From contig MU004231.1 of NCBI GenBank assembly GCA_010405405.1, forward strand, positions 489,736-553,735: a stretch of DNA of 64,000 nucleotides. The letters run 5' to 3'. The translations under genes were made by a program, and so were the position numbers. The notes under the pieces were generated by a model. It worked only from the letters and a program-made list of their open reading frames with translations. It did not search any database and was not told where the DNA came from. Source of the stretch: Microthyrium microscopicum (Eukaryota > Ascomycota > Dothideomycetes > Microthyriales > Microthyriaceae). Positions 22,268 to 33,620 of the stretch are shown one piece after another (position 1 is the stretch's first letter; each line of letters begins with the position of its first letter).

Positions 22268-25200
22268 TCATTTTCGTTTCTTCCACCGCATTTTCTCAAC
22301 CAAAGACATCTCTCTCTCTGAGCGATCACGATCTTTGCTGCGTTCACGAGAAATCTGACCCGATGCGACCTTTTCGTGTGCTTGCGCTAGGATTTGCGCG
22401 TGCTGCTGTGGCGTAAATCGAGGAAGAGCAGTCGTCTCTTCGTCTTCTTCAAGCGGATCCACGTCCTCGCCCTGGAATGCCTCTTCGCCGCTGCTATTTT
22501 CCGCTGAGCCAGTGAAGACAGATCGCTGGTTGCGTGAGATGCCCGGGATCTGGCCATAAGTCCGCTCATCACGCTTGGCACGTTCGTCCGCCGTCCAGTC
22601 GCGCCGAGGAGCCCGTTGAGAATGTTTGGCAGATGAGGTTGGACGAGGTGTGGTATTGGCAGAGCTAGTAGGGTGAGAATGCAGCGGATGAGTGTTCTGA
22701 CTCTCGCCAGGTTCGAGTTGTTCTCCGCGCTCACGAAGTACATGTCTCGAGGTGGACTCGCGCACCGGCGTGTTACGCTGCGATGAGCCAAAAACTCGAT
22801 CACTGTTCCAGCCAGGGGCAACTTTATTGCTTTCCAATTCGCGACCTCTTGGTTCATATCCCGGATTGCTGGCGCCAGAACTCGTTCGACTGCGCTCATG
22901 CGGGGTCATGTTTGCAGCAGGACCACCGTTTCGGGACTCGGTTCGTCGACTGCCGCGATCTTTGCTAGTCTCACTAGTGGTTCTCTTCTCGCGAATTGCG
23001 GTATCGCGTGCCATCGCCATGGTCACAGCATGGCCATATGCCCAGGGATGCATTCGCGCATCTGTTGATCGGGTAGCAAACTGGCTAGGTGTGGTTCTAC
23101 CACTTCGCTTGCTCTCTTCAACCTCTGCAGCGCTGTCACTACCACCGTACGGAGAGGTTGTGTTGGAAGTAGGAGAAGCTTGGTCATAGATTGGCTGCGC
23201 TGGTTGCTTATGAGAAGCGTGCTCTCGCGAGCTAACAAATGATCTCGCTGATGGTAAGATCTCGAGACTTAATTGACGACCGGGTCCTCTCCATTGACGC
23301 ATGGTGAGCGGAGTCTCTATACCGCTTGAGGTACTTCTAGCTGCCATTGGCGGTTTGGCTCCAAAGCTGTCGCCTCGAGAATGCAAGGTAGCAGCCGAAG
23401 TTCCAGGACGCTCGATGGCAGCTCCAGCTGACATGCTCAATCGATGTTGTGATCGTGTATCATCCATGGCTGTTGGACTGGCCACATTGCAATTCTCCAT
23501 CTGTTCAATGAGGTCCTCATACATAATACTAATACGTGAAGAGGGACGCTCTGCCCGCTCGGCACGGGCCAAACAGTCTTCAGTGCGTTTCCGAAGCTGC
23601 AGACATTGTTGATGGAATCGGCCCAAGTCACCCTCGGTAGGAGGCACGGAATTCGAGTTTGACCAGTTATTAAGCCATAGAGTGACCAGTGTGGAAAAGC
23701 TTTTTGCATGATCGATTAGATGAGGCAAGCTTGGAAAGCCTTCGCGCGAAGTTGGTGGAAGGCGTTGGAGGATTGCCAATGGAGTTGAGTATTGCGGTGG
23801 GATCTCGGGACCGATGCTGGTTGATGGAATATCACACACGGTATCAACAAACTTTTTGAAATCATTGCGACGAGCATTGAAGAAAGTGTTCATAGCCTCC
23901 ATCCATTCTTCTTTGGCACCAAAAGTTGACATGTTCGCTAGGCCTTGAAGAGATTTGGCGATGAGGGTAAAAGTCCGAACAGCGTTGCGCTTGGGATTGT
24001 CTGGGCAAGTTAGTATGGTTCGAATGTATGCGATGACTGATTTTACCTCTCAAAATCCCAAACAACTTTGGATTTAGAATTGCAGGGACAAAGAACCTCA
24101 AGAAGAGAAAACCGGAAACACTGCTATAGCTCACAGTGCGCAGAAAATTCCCATATCGATCTTCCGCGCAAGCACGAACACGTCTGAAGATGTAGCGAAG
24201 CTCCCGAGGGCATTTGGTAGATGAATTGGCGATGCAGGCCCAGCACTGTTCAGTGTAGGTAAGTAATCTTCTCCAATTGCGATCCATGTCGTTTGGATTA
24301 GTGATTTTATTGGGATCCACTTCGCAATCTGGGTCTCTTTCGGCAATCTCGCGCAGTTTGTCTCCCAAAGTTTCTTCCAGATAATCCTTTCCTAGGCGTT
24401 TCATGTGCAGGTCGAGGGATTTTGTAAGGAGAGTGTTGCCACGGAAGAGTAGATTGGCCTCCACTGATGCTGATTTGCCCATATCGCGAACCATCATCTC
24501 ACGATCGTAATGCGCCGTGTAGGAAGGATCTCCATTCTCGTTTGAGCTCATGCGGCGAGCAGAAGGGAATCGGACTCGATTACTGGGCTGTTCCTTAAGA
24601 GTCCCATCAATCTCTTCCTCAACCAAGTTACTTAACCATTCACTTGCTGTTCCAGATACTTGATAGATGTTAAGCAAGCAATCGCTCAGTCGCTTGAGTT
24701 CTCCTGGCATTCGCTGCGAAATCTGCAAAGTCAGACCATTTTCAAATCGGTGCAGCAGATCCGACATGGGTTTGTAGTCGTTGGCCATGAGAATAATACT
24801 CTCGTCTGATAGAACTCTAACAAGAACCTCACCAACACCCTGTCCGTATTGGTTGATGAGTGGCCACCACTTTTCAAGTGGTTTGCCAGAATCTAGATCA
24901 TCCAGAAATACATCGACTTGGCCATGTATCTCATCGGTATTGAGGTCTGCTGAGGGTGTGGGAAATGAGCCATTTGCAGAGCTCAACTTCCTCGAATCGT
25001 CTTTTGTAATTTTGCCATGAGTATGCTGGTTTGGCGGCCGCTTCCGTAGCACTATGGAAGCCACAGAAACAGCAGCGGGCAGATCGGTGAATTCAAACTC
25101 CTCTCGCCAAAACGCCGAAGGCTTGTCCTCGTATTTGACCGTCGTTCTAGCCCGGATCTCGCCGTCGAGAAGAACTTCGGTATAGAGCCCACCATTACTT

Positions 25201-26921
25201 TGCTGACCATTACTATTATCCGAACGATTGTATATTGGAGGATATTCGCTCAATCTCGGACTCAAAGGTTGAACCATTCGTGCTTCCACAACGACTACTG
25301 TCAAAGAGCGTTCCATTCGAAACATATCAGGCGTGGATGCCGCATCTTTCTCCGGGGTGTTTTGGCTCAAGGCTTCTTTGGGCCCATAGAGCTGAGGTAT
25401 TGTAAAGGCGCGAAGAAGAACCAACCAAGCTTCGAAAACAACACGAGAGTCGAGTGAGATGATTATTGGCTTGGAAAAGTCCTGAGAATTAGTCGTAGCG
25501 GCGTATTGAGGGTATATAGCGATGCAAAAATCAGTGTCCAAGACAGAGGAATCTAGCCTCTGAATGGCACAACGACTGAGCTGAGACAAGTGAATGCAAG
25601 TTATCAATCCCATTCCCTCCACTAAGTGCAGAGTCATTTCACCATTTTCGCGTAATTTTGCCGAAACATCCTGCGATCTTGGGGCATCTTGATTGTGTCT
25701 CACATGCTTTCTGGATTTTGAGGAACTCGGTGGTGTCGGAGCTGCTGTTGAATCCCAGAGTTTCATTTGACCAAACTTGATGACTGGAGGCTCTTTTAGT
25801 AAAGATATTTCCGAGTGTCTGCGATTTTCCGTAAGTTTTCGCTCTCCAACATGTGCAACTTGAGGTTTTGTCATCCGGTTTTGGGCACCTTTCGGCCGCA
25901 TTGGTTGCCAGCACAGTAAGGCAGCAAACCAAGCGTCAAACTCATCCTGACTATGAGGCCGTAAATTGACTCGAAGCTTGGAATTTTGAGGGCAAACATC
26001 CAGATAGGGCATCTGCGATTCAGCATCCCAGGCAGTCTTGATATGGCACCCTCGTAGGTCAGGTATCAACGTCCTATACTCAGATTTTCGACTCTTAGGT
26101 TCATAAACTAAGCTGCCGGATTCGTCATTGATGGTGCAATAAGAGAGTGACCAAGGTGTAGTTTCGAATCTCCGAAAGGCGAGCTGACCTTCCATTTTAC
26201 CACAAGAAGATTTCATTAGAGTCAAGATCTTGCGCATATCGGATCGATGTCCCGTTGTCAATATCGATGGAGGTGACTGCCGCGCCGGAATGGGAGAAGT
26301 CTCTAATATAGGCTCCACGGTTGACGAATCGCGAACGGTATGATTGATTTTTCCAAGTCTTTTCGTTGGCTCCGGTTTTCGCTTTGGGCCGGTAAAGGAG
26401 GGTTGAGGGATTGTAGAGATGTGGCCAATGGAAGTAACAACATCTTCAATACCAGCGCCTGTAGGAATGCTCATCGAGTTGGATGATCCTATTCTGGTTC
26501 GATTTCTATTAAAACCCGGCGGTGGTGAGACTGTGTCGCGTGGTAAAGAACTTCCTTCTATTGTTCGAGTTCGAGGTCGAAGTGCTTGCTGCATCCGCTG
26601 TTCTTGCATACTCGACATTGTAGGGATTTCATTACTTGACCCAGCTCTTATGCGATGGCCCCTCGAGTGCCCGCGCGGGCTGTCTTGCGGAATGGCTCTT
26701 GGAGAGCTTGGGGAGGACAAGGCGTTATATGGATCTGTGCGGTCTTGTGGTTGGTAGTAGTCGTCTTGTACCGACTCTGGAGTGACAGTCCGGATTGTAG
26801 ATGGACCAAATACATCTCCTTCGGCAGCGTTGATACTACCATTACTTGGATGCCATCTATGTCTTGATCCTCCACTAGCACCCGAGGCAACTTGATCGGT
26901 CGCCTCATGTCTTGTACTCAT
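22268..26921 (-). CDS. Ras GTPase-activating protein with PH and C2 domains (BUD2/SynGAP-like)
   Basis: Two exons (26921-24047 and 24000-22268, intron 46 nt) give about 1535 residues from the first AUG. After a disordered N-terminus come a PH domain (CGKMEGQLAFRRFETTPW.. with the terminal DEFDAWFAAL, about residues 230-345), a second PH-like region, a C2-like domain (about 540-630, RSLTVVVVEARM..) and a RasGAP domain. The arginine finger is in LLFRGNTLLTKSLD and the conserved FLR block in GFLFLRFFVPAILNPKLFG. The intron cuts directly after this block and RDNPKRNAVRTFTLIAKSLQ continues it. The C-terminal 450 residues are low-complexity. RasGAPs switch off Ras/Rsr1 GTPases, here probably at the cell cortex in polarity. 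The open frame extends about 150 codons upstream of this AUG, so the true N-terminus may be longer. Confidence 0.88.
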
Positions 26922-28920
26922 GGTTAGAGCTGCTTGTGACGTTCGAAGAAGCGCAGCCTGACCTGCTCGGCCTGAACTGGAAGACGACTCGACTCGAGGC
27001 TCTGTATGGCTGATGTTCAATAGCCACTGTTTCTCGATTTCGAGTAAGGTCCGCTCCGGAATCGGCTCCAGAGCTAATGGTTCAAGGTAGGAACGGAGGG
27101 CGGACTGGCGAAACGGAGAAGAACCCGCATCGCAAGCTGCTTCCGACCCAGTGCGCGTTGATGTTAATGGCAAGTGATCCACGAGAGCCTGATGGGATAG
27201 GCTGAGGAATATGCGATGGAGGGGCAAGAGTATGAGTTGATGGACGCTTCCGTGGAAACTGTAGCAGGAGCTGGACGATAATCCGGTCGCGTATATATTC
27301 TGATTGAAACGAATGGAGGGATAGGTATGGAGGGGCGGTGGTTGCGAGTAGATGGTAGTGGGCGAGGAATGTATGAAAGTTGTAAGCTAGGGAAGCTTTC
27401 AATGGAGCGAACAGCGGAAGCTTGGAGGCGATCAGAGACAGCGGGAGGCCGTGAAATAAAACAGCAGATCTTCCAGATGGTGGCGGAAGGTTGTTGAAGA
27501 AGGGATAGACAGGGCGTTCAAGCGTTGGTGGATGTACAAAGGTATGAGGCAGCTAGTGTCAGGTTGAGAAGCACGGAAGGATGATAGAAGGAGTGGAAAA
27601 GGCAAAAGTGGGAGAAGGTATTCCAGGAGTGGAGCAAGTTGAATTGTGCCTGGGTGGTGGTTGTCGATGTGAGCTCTGGGAGAGGTGATTGGGTGGTCAG
27701 GTGTTGGACTGGGAGGATTTTAGGGGTGCTTCTAGTCTTTGGGGGTGTGCAGTGTGAGATTGGAGATTGATGCTGGCTGGCGACTGTGTGGGAGTCTGGG
27801 GGAGGCAAGAGCGTACCGAGTAGTGCGGAATCTGAAACATCAAGTCTGAAAATGGCATGGTCCGAGAGTCCAATGCGACTGCCTTTTCACTATTATAATA
27901 TTATTACTCTTACAGATGGAAAGAGAATAAGCTTTATTCTTGCCTTGAAAAGAAAGAGTACTGATACTGCGGACTGTTGCTTTTTCACACCAGGTCTGAT
28001 GTTCGACAGGTACTTCAACCTACTTCATGTATGTACCTGCAGTGTCTACACCAGGGTCATTAACCACCAATCAGCCTGCATACCCACCTCCCCGTCTACA
28101 CCACAGTTACAATCATACACGTCAATCAGCCAAGTACTCGGACCACTATTATTGTTACAGAATACCAATTCCCAGTCTTTACCTGTCTGTGCTGCTCAGC
28201 AAGGAAGTACCTTACTCTGGCTGTAGCTTATAAGGAGTACTTCCAAGGGCATATCCAATATCATCGAGTCTGATATCAGAGCTACAACCCACTCTGACCT
28301 CTGCTGACATCCTGATCAAGCACCAATTCAATACCTAGTAGTAATGAGACACTGCCTCCACCAACACCAACGTGGCATCTCATCTGTCGTTCCATCCCAT
28401 CACTCGCGACCCACCTCAAGGCCCCGGCTACAATTGCCTGCCATTGCGGCGTATATGCACACAATCTGCATCTTTTCACCTCAAGCCTCACAGAACGTCC
28501 AAGCATCATCAGAAACCCCTGTTACACTGCATCATCAAAGGGCATCCTCCACAAATTCCACAAGAAGCACAGAATCCGCCAAATCAAATAAAACCCAAAT
28601 CTGGTATTTCTTGTCATACATCGCTAACAAGCACTATCGAAACCCATCAAAATTTCAAAGAACAATACACACCACAATCGTGAACGCCAACTAAATAATG
28701 GTATACCAAAATAAACAACGAAAATCCCTAAACAGCATCCAGACATCCATCAGCCCATTCTTTGTGTCCGCAGACAAGAAAAAAAGTGAGCATGTGCTCC
28801 ATGCATTTGCACCTTTTTTTCTCGTGCAACATGACCGTTGTGCCATCTCATCTCCACCCGCGCACACAGATCATGTCCCCATCGCATTTCGTCAAAGGGT
28901 TTTGCTCTACCGTGAGCATA
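26922..28920. other. RasGAP 5' region and intergenic sequence
   Basis: The minus strand is pyrimidine-rich and almost free of ATG from 26922 to about 27800, as in a long 5' leader. One short upstream reading frame starts at the ATG near 27130 and ends after about 20 codons. Beyond 27.8 kb no gene was recognised. Confidence 0.5.
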
Positions 28921-30482
28921 TCACCTGCTCTCGTGCAGCTCCGCCGTCTCCACCGCTTTGAGCGCGGAACTCATCTTCTCCATCACCACTTCTCCACCTG
29001 CCGGACTACTTGAGAGTATGCCCATATCTGGGTGCATGTCTGGGCTTAGCGGGACAGGTGGACTGCGCGCTGTGATGGGTATGCCTTTTACGCTGCTTTG
29101 CGCGGACGCTGGCGATGCTAGTGGGGAGCGGAAAGGTGATGGTGAGCGGTTGCGGATTGGCGAGGCGGGGGAGCGTAGAATGCTGGAGTTGGAGAGATTG
29201 CTTGTAGGATGGCTTTCTGCGTGTTCGCCTTGGACTACGTCGGCGAAGGATATGAAGGATAGTCGGCGGACGTCGCCTGCGTCGATGGTACCGTAGGAGG
29301 AGGCGGGTGGGAGGGTTGCTGAGTCTTCGAGTGCGATGGCGGAGAATTGGTCTGTTGGTGGTGCGTCGAGCTGGTGGAGGGAGAGGGTTGGTGAGAGGGG
29401 AGATATTGGGGAGAGTGGTAAGTCGCTGTGTGAGCTGGCGGCGACGGTGTGATGTTGCGAATGGGTTACGATCTCAACGTCGGCGGGGTCGAGATGGTCG
29501 TCTGTGATTGCGATGCTGCTAGCTTCGAGGACAGCGGGGATGTGGTTGTCTGTCTGGATGTGTGTGGGTATCGAGGAGGAGACGTCGTCCGGGATACGGT
29601 CTTCCTGGACATTGCGCTCGAAGATGAGGGAAGACGCTGGGCTCTGGAGTCGCGGAGACTGGGAGCGATATGGCATGCGTGAGGGCGAGGCTGAGGCTGA
29701 GAGCGGGCTTCGTGGTGAGATTGTGCCATCGAGATCTCGTGGGCCGGAGACTGGCGTCATGGGTAAGTTGGGCGATGTCAGTGGTGGTGACGATGTTCCA
29801 AATGCGCCGGTTGACGAATGCTCCGAGGCTATCATGGTAGATTCGAGCGATTGCTTGAGATCGTGAGACTCTTCAGCAGTTCCATCTTTCTTCCTTAGCC
29901 CAAGAAACCTGCGTCTCTTATTGTCTGGGACCTGAATAGCTTCCGCCTGGGCAGGCATTGACGTCGGTTCGCTCATCGGGAGTTGGAACAATTCGAGAGT
30001 GGAATAACTCGGAGGTTGATCTTCTAAGTAATCCTCGAGGATACGAATGCCTTGGTTCCAGATCTCCTGCAGCTGTAAATATCGACCAAGATCTGACGCG
30101 GCAGTATTCCCTCCTTTAAGCTCAGAGTGGGGCAGGTTTTTGGGCTGCGGACGCTCAGTGGATCTTGGGGCAATCTAGACGCCTTGGAGCTTTATTGCTT
30201 CTTCATACACCGAGTCTAGCGGAGGGCGGCGTGTCCGATGCCAGCCGATATGCTCCTACGCTCGTGATCAGAACGCAATAATCTGGAGAGTAGGTTTGTC
30301 CAAGGTTCGGGAGATTGGCAACTTGGCCGTAGGGGCAGTGTGACTTGATTCTGGTGTGATACGACAGGCTCTAGTTCCAGTAAGATAACAAGTCCAGGAT
30401 ACTGAGCTGAAAGGTCAAATGGGTTTGTGTCGTTGGAGCAAGGAAGTACAGCGAAAAGAAAGGTATAAATCTGGCTTGACAT
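28921..30482 (-). CDS. Ser/Pro-rich conserved hypothetical protein
   Basis: The 3' exon is clear: an open frame from the stop at 28921 back to about 30144, encoding PKNLPHSELKGGN, then LGRYLQLQEIWNQGIRILED, PPSYSTLELFQLP, KRRRFLGLRKKDG, long SP-rich repeats (LSPISPLSPTLS), the conserved-looking block RRLSFISFADVVQGEH and an end at ELHESR. The first internal ATG (29976, MSEPTSMPAQ) is probably not the start, since the coding signal continues upstream. A possible structure has an intron at 30208-30145 (GTATGA..GCAG), an exon 30370-30209, and the ATG at 30482 (MSSQIYTFLF) in a first exon. This 5' part is tentative because three frames are open there. The protein is probably disordered and phosphorylated; its function is unknown. 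Confidence 0.6.
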
Positions 30483-31378
30483 GCAACGAGCTGGGCAGGG
30501 CCTGACGCAATGCCTTTAAATGTCAGGTTACTTGTTGGGCCCATGTAAGCCTATCTTGGTCATTTAAATAGATCCAAGCTTCTCAGATCCAACGGAGCAG
30601 ATCTATGCCGCCTGCAGCTTGCTGTCTTACGACTCTTTTATTCGGCGATCCTGGGCGAATCAAGTTGGGTATAACCGCGGTCAGCTCTTCAAGGTGAGAT
30701 CAATGGCGTACGCACCGTGGCACCCAACACCTGATGCCATAATTTCTGAAATTGAAGTGACAGGCAGGTCAAAATGTCAGCCTCTTCTTTTTGATTCAAA
30801 TGCCAAAAGAAATCTTACAGCATTTGGTTTATGTTGTATCTATGGACTTTGTCCCACGATCGTATCTTATTGTTGTGATGCGCTGGCGATCGTTGCTATG
30901 GAGTCTGCGACAAAGAATTCTACGTCGCTAGTAGGACGATGTGTAACTCAAAATACCCCTGGGAGTTGAAACTAATCAAAATAACAGAGCAAGTTCAAAG
31001 ATATTCTTGATCGTTGATGATCATGTTTCATCACAATCGCGAGTGGTATATTGCGCTTCGAACTGGCGAACTAAGACCTTGATATCGAACGTCAGAGAAC
31101 ACAGAGAGAGCCCTCATATCACAATATTTATTCATGGATGTGCTCTACTTTGGGACAAATATTAGTATTAGTAGCTTCTAGTCAGTACCTACTAAAGTCG
31201 ACTACCTACCGAAGAAACAAGTGACTGGCCTTTTCCAACAGCTTCTCTAATTCCCATATATTATGTTCTTTCATCGAGATTTGTTAACATCCCATGAGAG
31301 GCGTAAACTCTCAACCCGATATCGAATACGCTGGGAATCAAAGCATCTTTTTCGTTCTCAAGTGCGATGGGAGACACC
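30483..31378. other. intergenic region
   Basis: No supportable gene. A plus-strand open frame (30619-30969) shows no domain or similarity I recognise. The promoter of the Ser/Pro-rich gene is expected at the left end. Confidence 0.45.
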
Positions 31379-33530
31379 CTACCTGATAAGAGCGCGCCCT
31401 CTGTGCCCTCGATTTTTGTTGGCCTGTTGACTGCTCATCCTATGGCCCCCAGCCATCTTTATCGTCATATCCAATGAAGAAACCCTTCTACTCTTCCATT
31501 CGATCGTCCTCGGAAGGGCCATTTGAGCTGAGATCCACGCTTCTATAGCTTGCATCGCCTGGTTTTCCATCACGAGACCATCTGAAGCTGCTTTCCATAC
31601 CGAGAGAATGTGCTCCAAGGCACTTTTTGCAAGTTCTTGACGAGCTACTAGGCGAGCGCTATTTGACATTGGCATATCACTAATCGAAATCATGTCGTCG
31701 ACTGCTTTTGTAAGACTCTTAGCTAATACTCCGGAACTAACCTGGACGTCGAGCATGTTGAACAGTGGAGGTTCTGCCGTTGACGACAATACCAAGCTTT
31801 GAGTGGATGGAAATGAGCTACATTTGATAGCACGCTCGAAGACTAGATTCAGCTGTGCCAACAAGAAGGGCTCGTGAGCAAAGAGAGGTTGAGCTTGAAG
31901 AACGAGTGACCAAGTCACAATGGCGATCTTAAGCTGCTCTAGGGATAGGACTCGTCGATGGTAATACAAACCGCATCCAAGGTAGTACATAGCTTCTTCG
32001 GTAATCTCAGAGAACGGGACCAGGTCTGGCCAGGTAGCTTGAACATCATTGTGGACTTTCTTAGCATCCTCCGAGAGAATGTGGTCCCAGTGAGGTTCTT
32101 CATACCATGGAGAGCTCGAATTCCGTCCTCGATGGAAGAATGGGCTGTTGAAATTGAATAAAGATTCCGAGAGATCTCCAGAAGGATTGCAGCATGATTT
32201 GTCCGATCAAATGCTATATTGGCCAGCAGCGCCGTTATTCGATAAGGAGCACGAACAGGAGGAGCGGCTTCGCTATCATGAAATCCACTTAGTTGTCCAG
32301 CCTGAAACTTCTCACGGCCAACACGAGCGTCGGTAGATAGCGCGGCTTGAATACCTTGGAAGCCGTGTCTCTGCACAGTTTGAGGTTGATGGCGTTTCGT
32401 CGGAAGCTGATCTGTTGACCAAGGCTGAAGATCTTGAATCACATGCTTTTGGGCAGGCGGAAGATGCCCGCGGATGGTCGGAAGCTGGATTGAAGGCCGA
32501 GGTTGGGTGTGTTGGTGTTCCAAATTGTGATTTGGTAGTGCTTGAAGCCGCTCCCAGTTCATCGGATCATGAGCTGTTTGGGCTTAAATATTCTGGGCAA
32601 CCTGTGTTCGTACTGACTGGGCCCCATCGAGGTTGATGGGAGTCCAAGCAGCTGGGGCGTACTGATCATTCTGAACGGCAGGCTCCTGTATATCCCGAAC
32701 ATGGTCATTGTTAGTAGAAAATGATGGAGTAATTGAGACCTCCAATGAATTGTTCTCGAAATTTTTCTCAAGATTTCTCTTAGGATTTCTCTCAGGAGTA
32801 GAGTGCGCAGTGTTGGCTAGACTTTGTCCGTAGTAATTTCGCATATGGTAGTGTATTGCTAGATGCCATCTGCTTCGACGATGCTGATGAGAGGTGATTA
32901 AGTCGCCAATAACGCCTTCATCATCAATGTGAGTCTCAGTGAAGGAGCGGTATCGAGGGTGGAAGAAGAGATCTTCTTTCTTGATCATGCAGGTTTCGCA
33001 AAGCCGGGTCTAAGGATCCGGATTGATCAGAACATAATAAAAGAAGCTACGGTCTTCTCCGGAGAGTCTTGCTTGCAGTGGATCGACAACGACGCGAAGC
33101 GCTCTTGGGTCTGTTGGCAAAAGATTCTGTTCAAATTCCCCCTCTTCGATTCTTCGAATAGACCGACCAGTAATTTTGCGATCTATTGTTTTGGTGATAG
33201 TACGATGGACATTATCAGGCTTCTTTATGGAATTTCTGCTGCGTAAGTATGGGGAGTTCGAGATGCAGACTCCTACCTAAAGAGCCGCATTGTGCTCCCC
33301 ATGCGCATCGCTAACGATCTCCTGATTGATAAACGGGACGGCCGGAGTTGCATGCGCAGCTGTGTCGATGGTAAAACCAGAAACTCCTCCAAAATGACCT
33401 CGAATTCTCAGAAAGTGTGTTGATCAAGGGGCATTTGCGGAAGGTCGTAGGAATCCAATGCGAAATTGTAGCATCTTGAGAGCGTATGGCTCCCGCCTGG
33501 GTCCATGGTAGAAGTTTAGTGTTTAAATGA
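31379..33530 (-). pseudogene. decayed protein gene with C-to-T-type nonsense changes
   Basis: On the minus strand one frame reads as protein from about 33528 to 32200: FYHGPRREPYALKMLQFRIG, HFGGVSGFTIDTAAHATPAV, SIKKPDNVHRTITKTIDRK, RLCETCMIKKEDLFFHPRYR, SFTETHIDDEGVIGDL and LITSHQHRRSRWHLAIHYH. It is broken by four in-frame stops near 33425 (TGA), 33278 (TAG), 33011 (TAG) and 32585 (TAA). Each differs from an Arg or Gln codon (CGA, CAG, CAG, CAA) by one C-to-T change. The 3' part (PWYEEPHWDHILSEDAKKVH.. to the stop at 31379) lies in another frame, so an indel or lost splice site lies near 32150-32230. I do not recognise the family; a CxxC pair is present. It adjoins the AT-rich island, and three of the four changes are CpA to TpA, the RIP preference. 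Confidence 0.7.
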
Positions 33531-33597
33531 AGGTGTTGGTGAAAGAAGGATAACTCGTTCGCGAGTGAGGTACGGCATACGGAGTAGATATGAGGCT

Positions 33598-33620
33598 GAT
33601 GATGATGATGATGATGATGA
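33598..33620. repeat. (GAT)n microsatellite
   Basis: Nearly eight perfect GAT units at the left border of the AT-rich island. Confidence 0.95.

Noticed and set aside
21865-22347. 160-codon minus-strand open frame
   Set aside because: It overlaps the RasGAP C-terminus in another frame and extends into the probable 3' UTR; no domain or good start context.
28027-28683. Overlapping plus-strand open frames of about 70-116 codons
   Set aside because: Pro/His/Ser-rich translations in several frames at once reflect CA/CT-rich sequence, not a gene.
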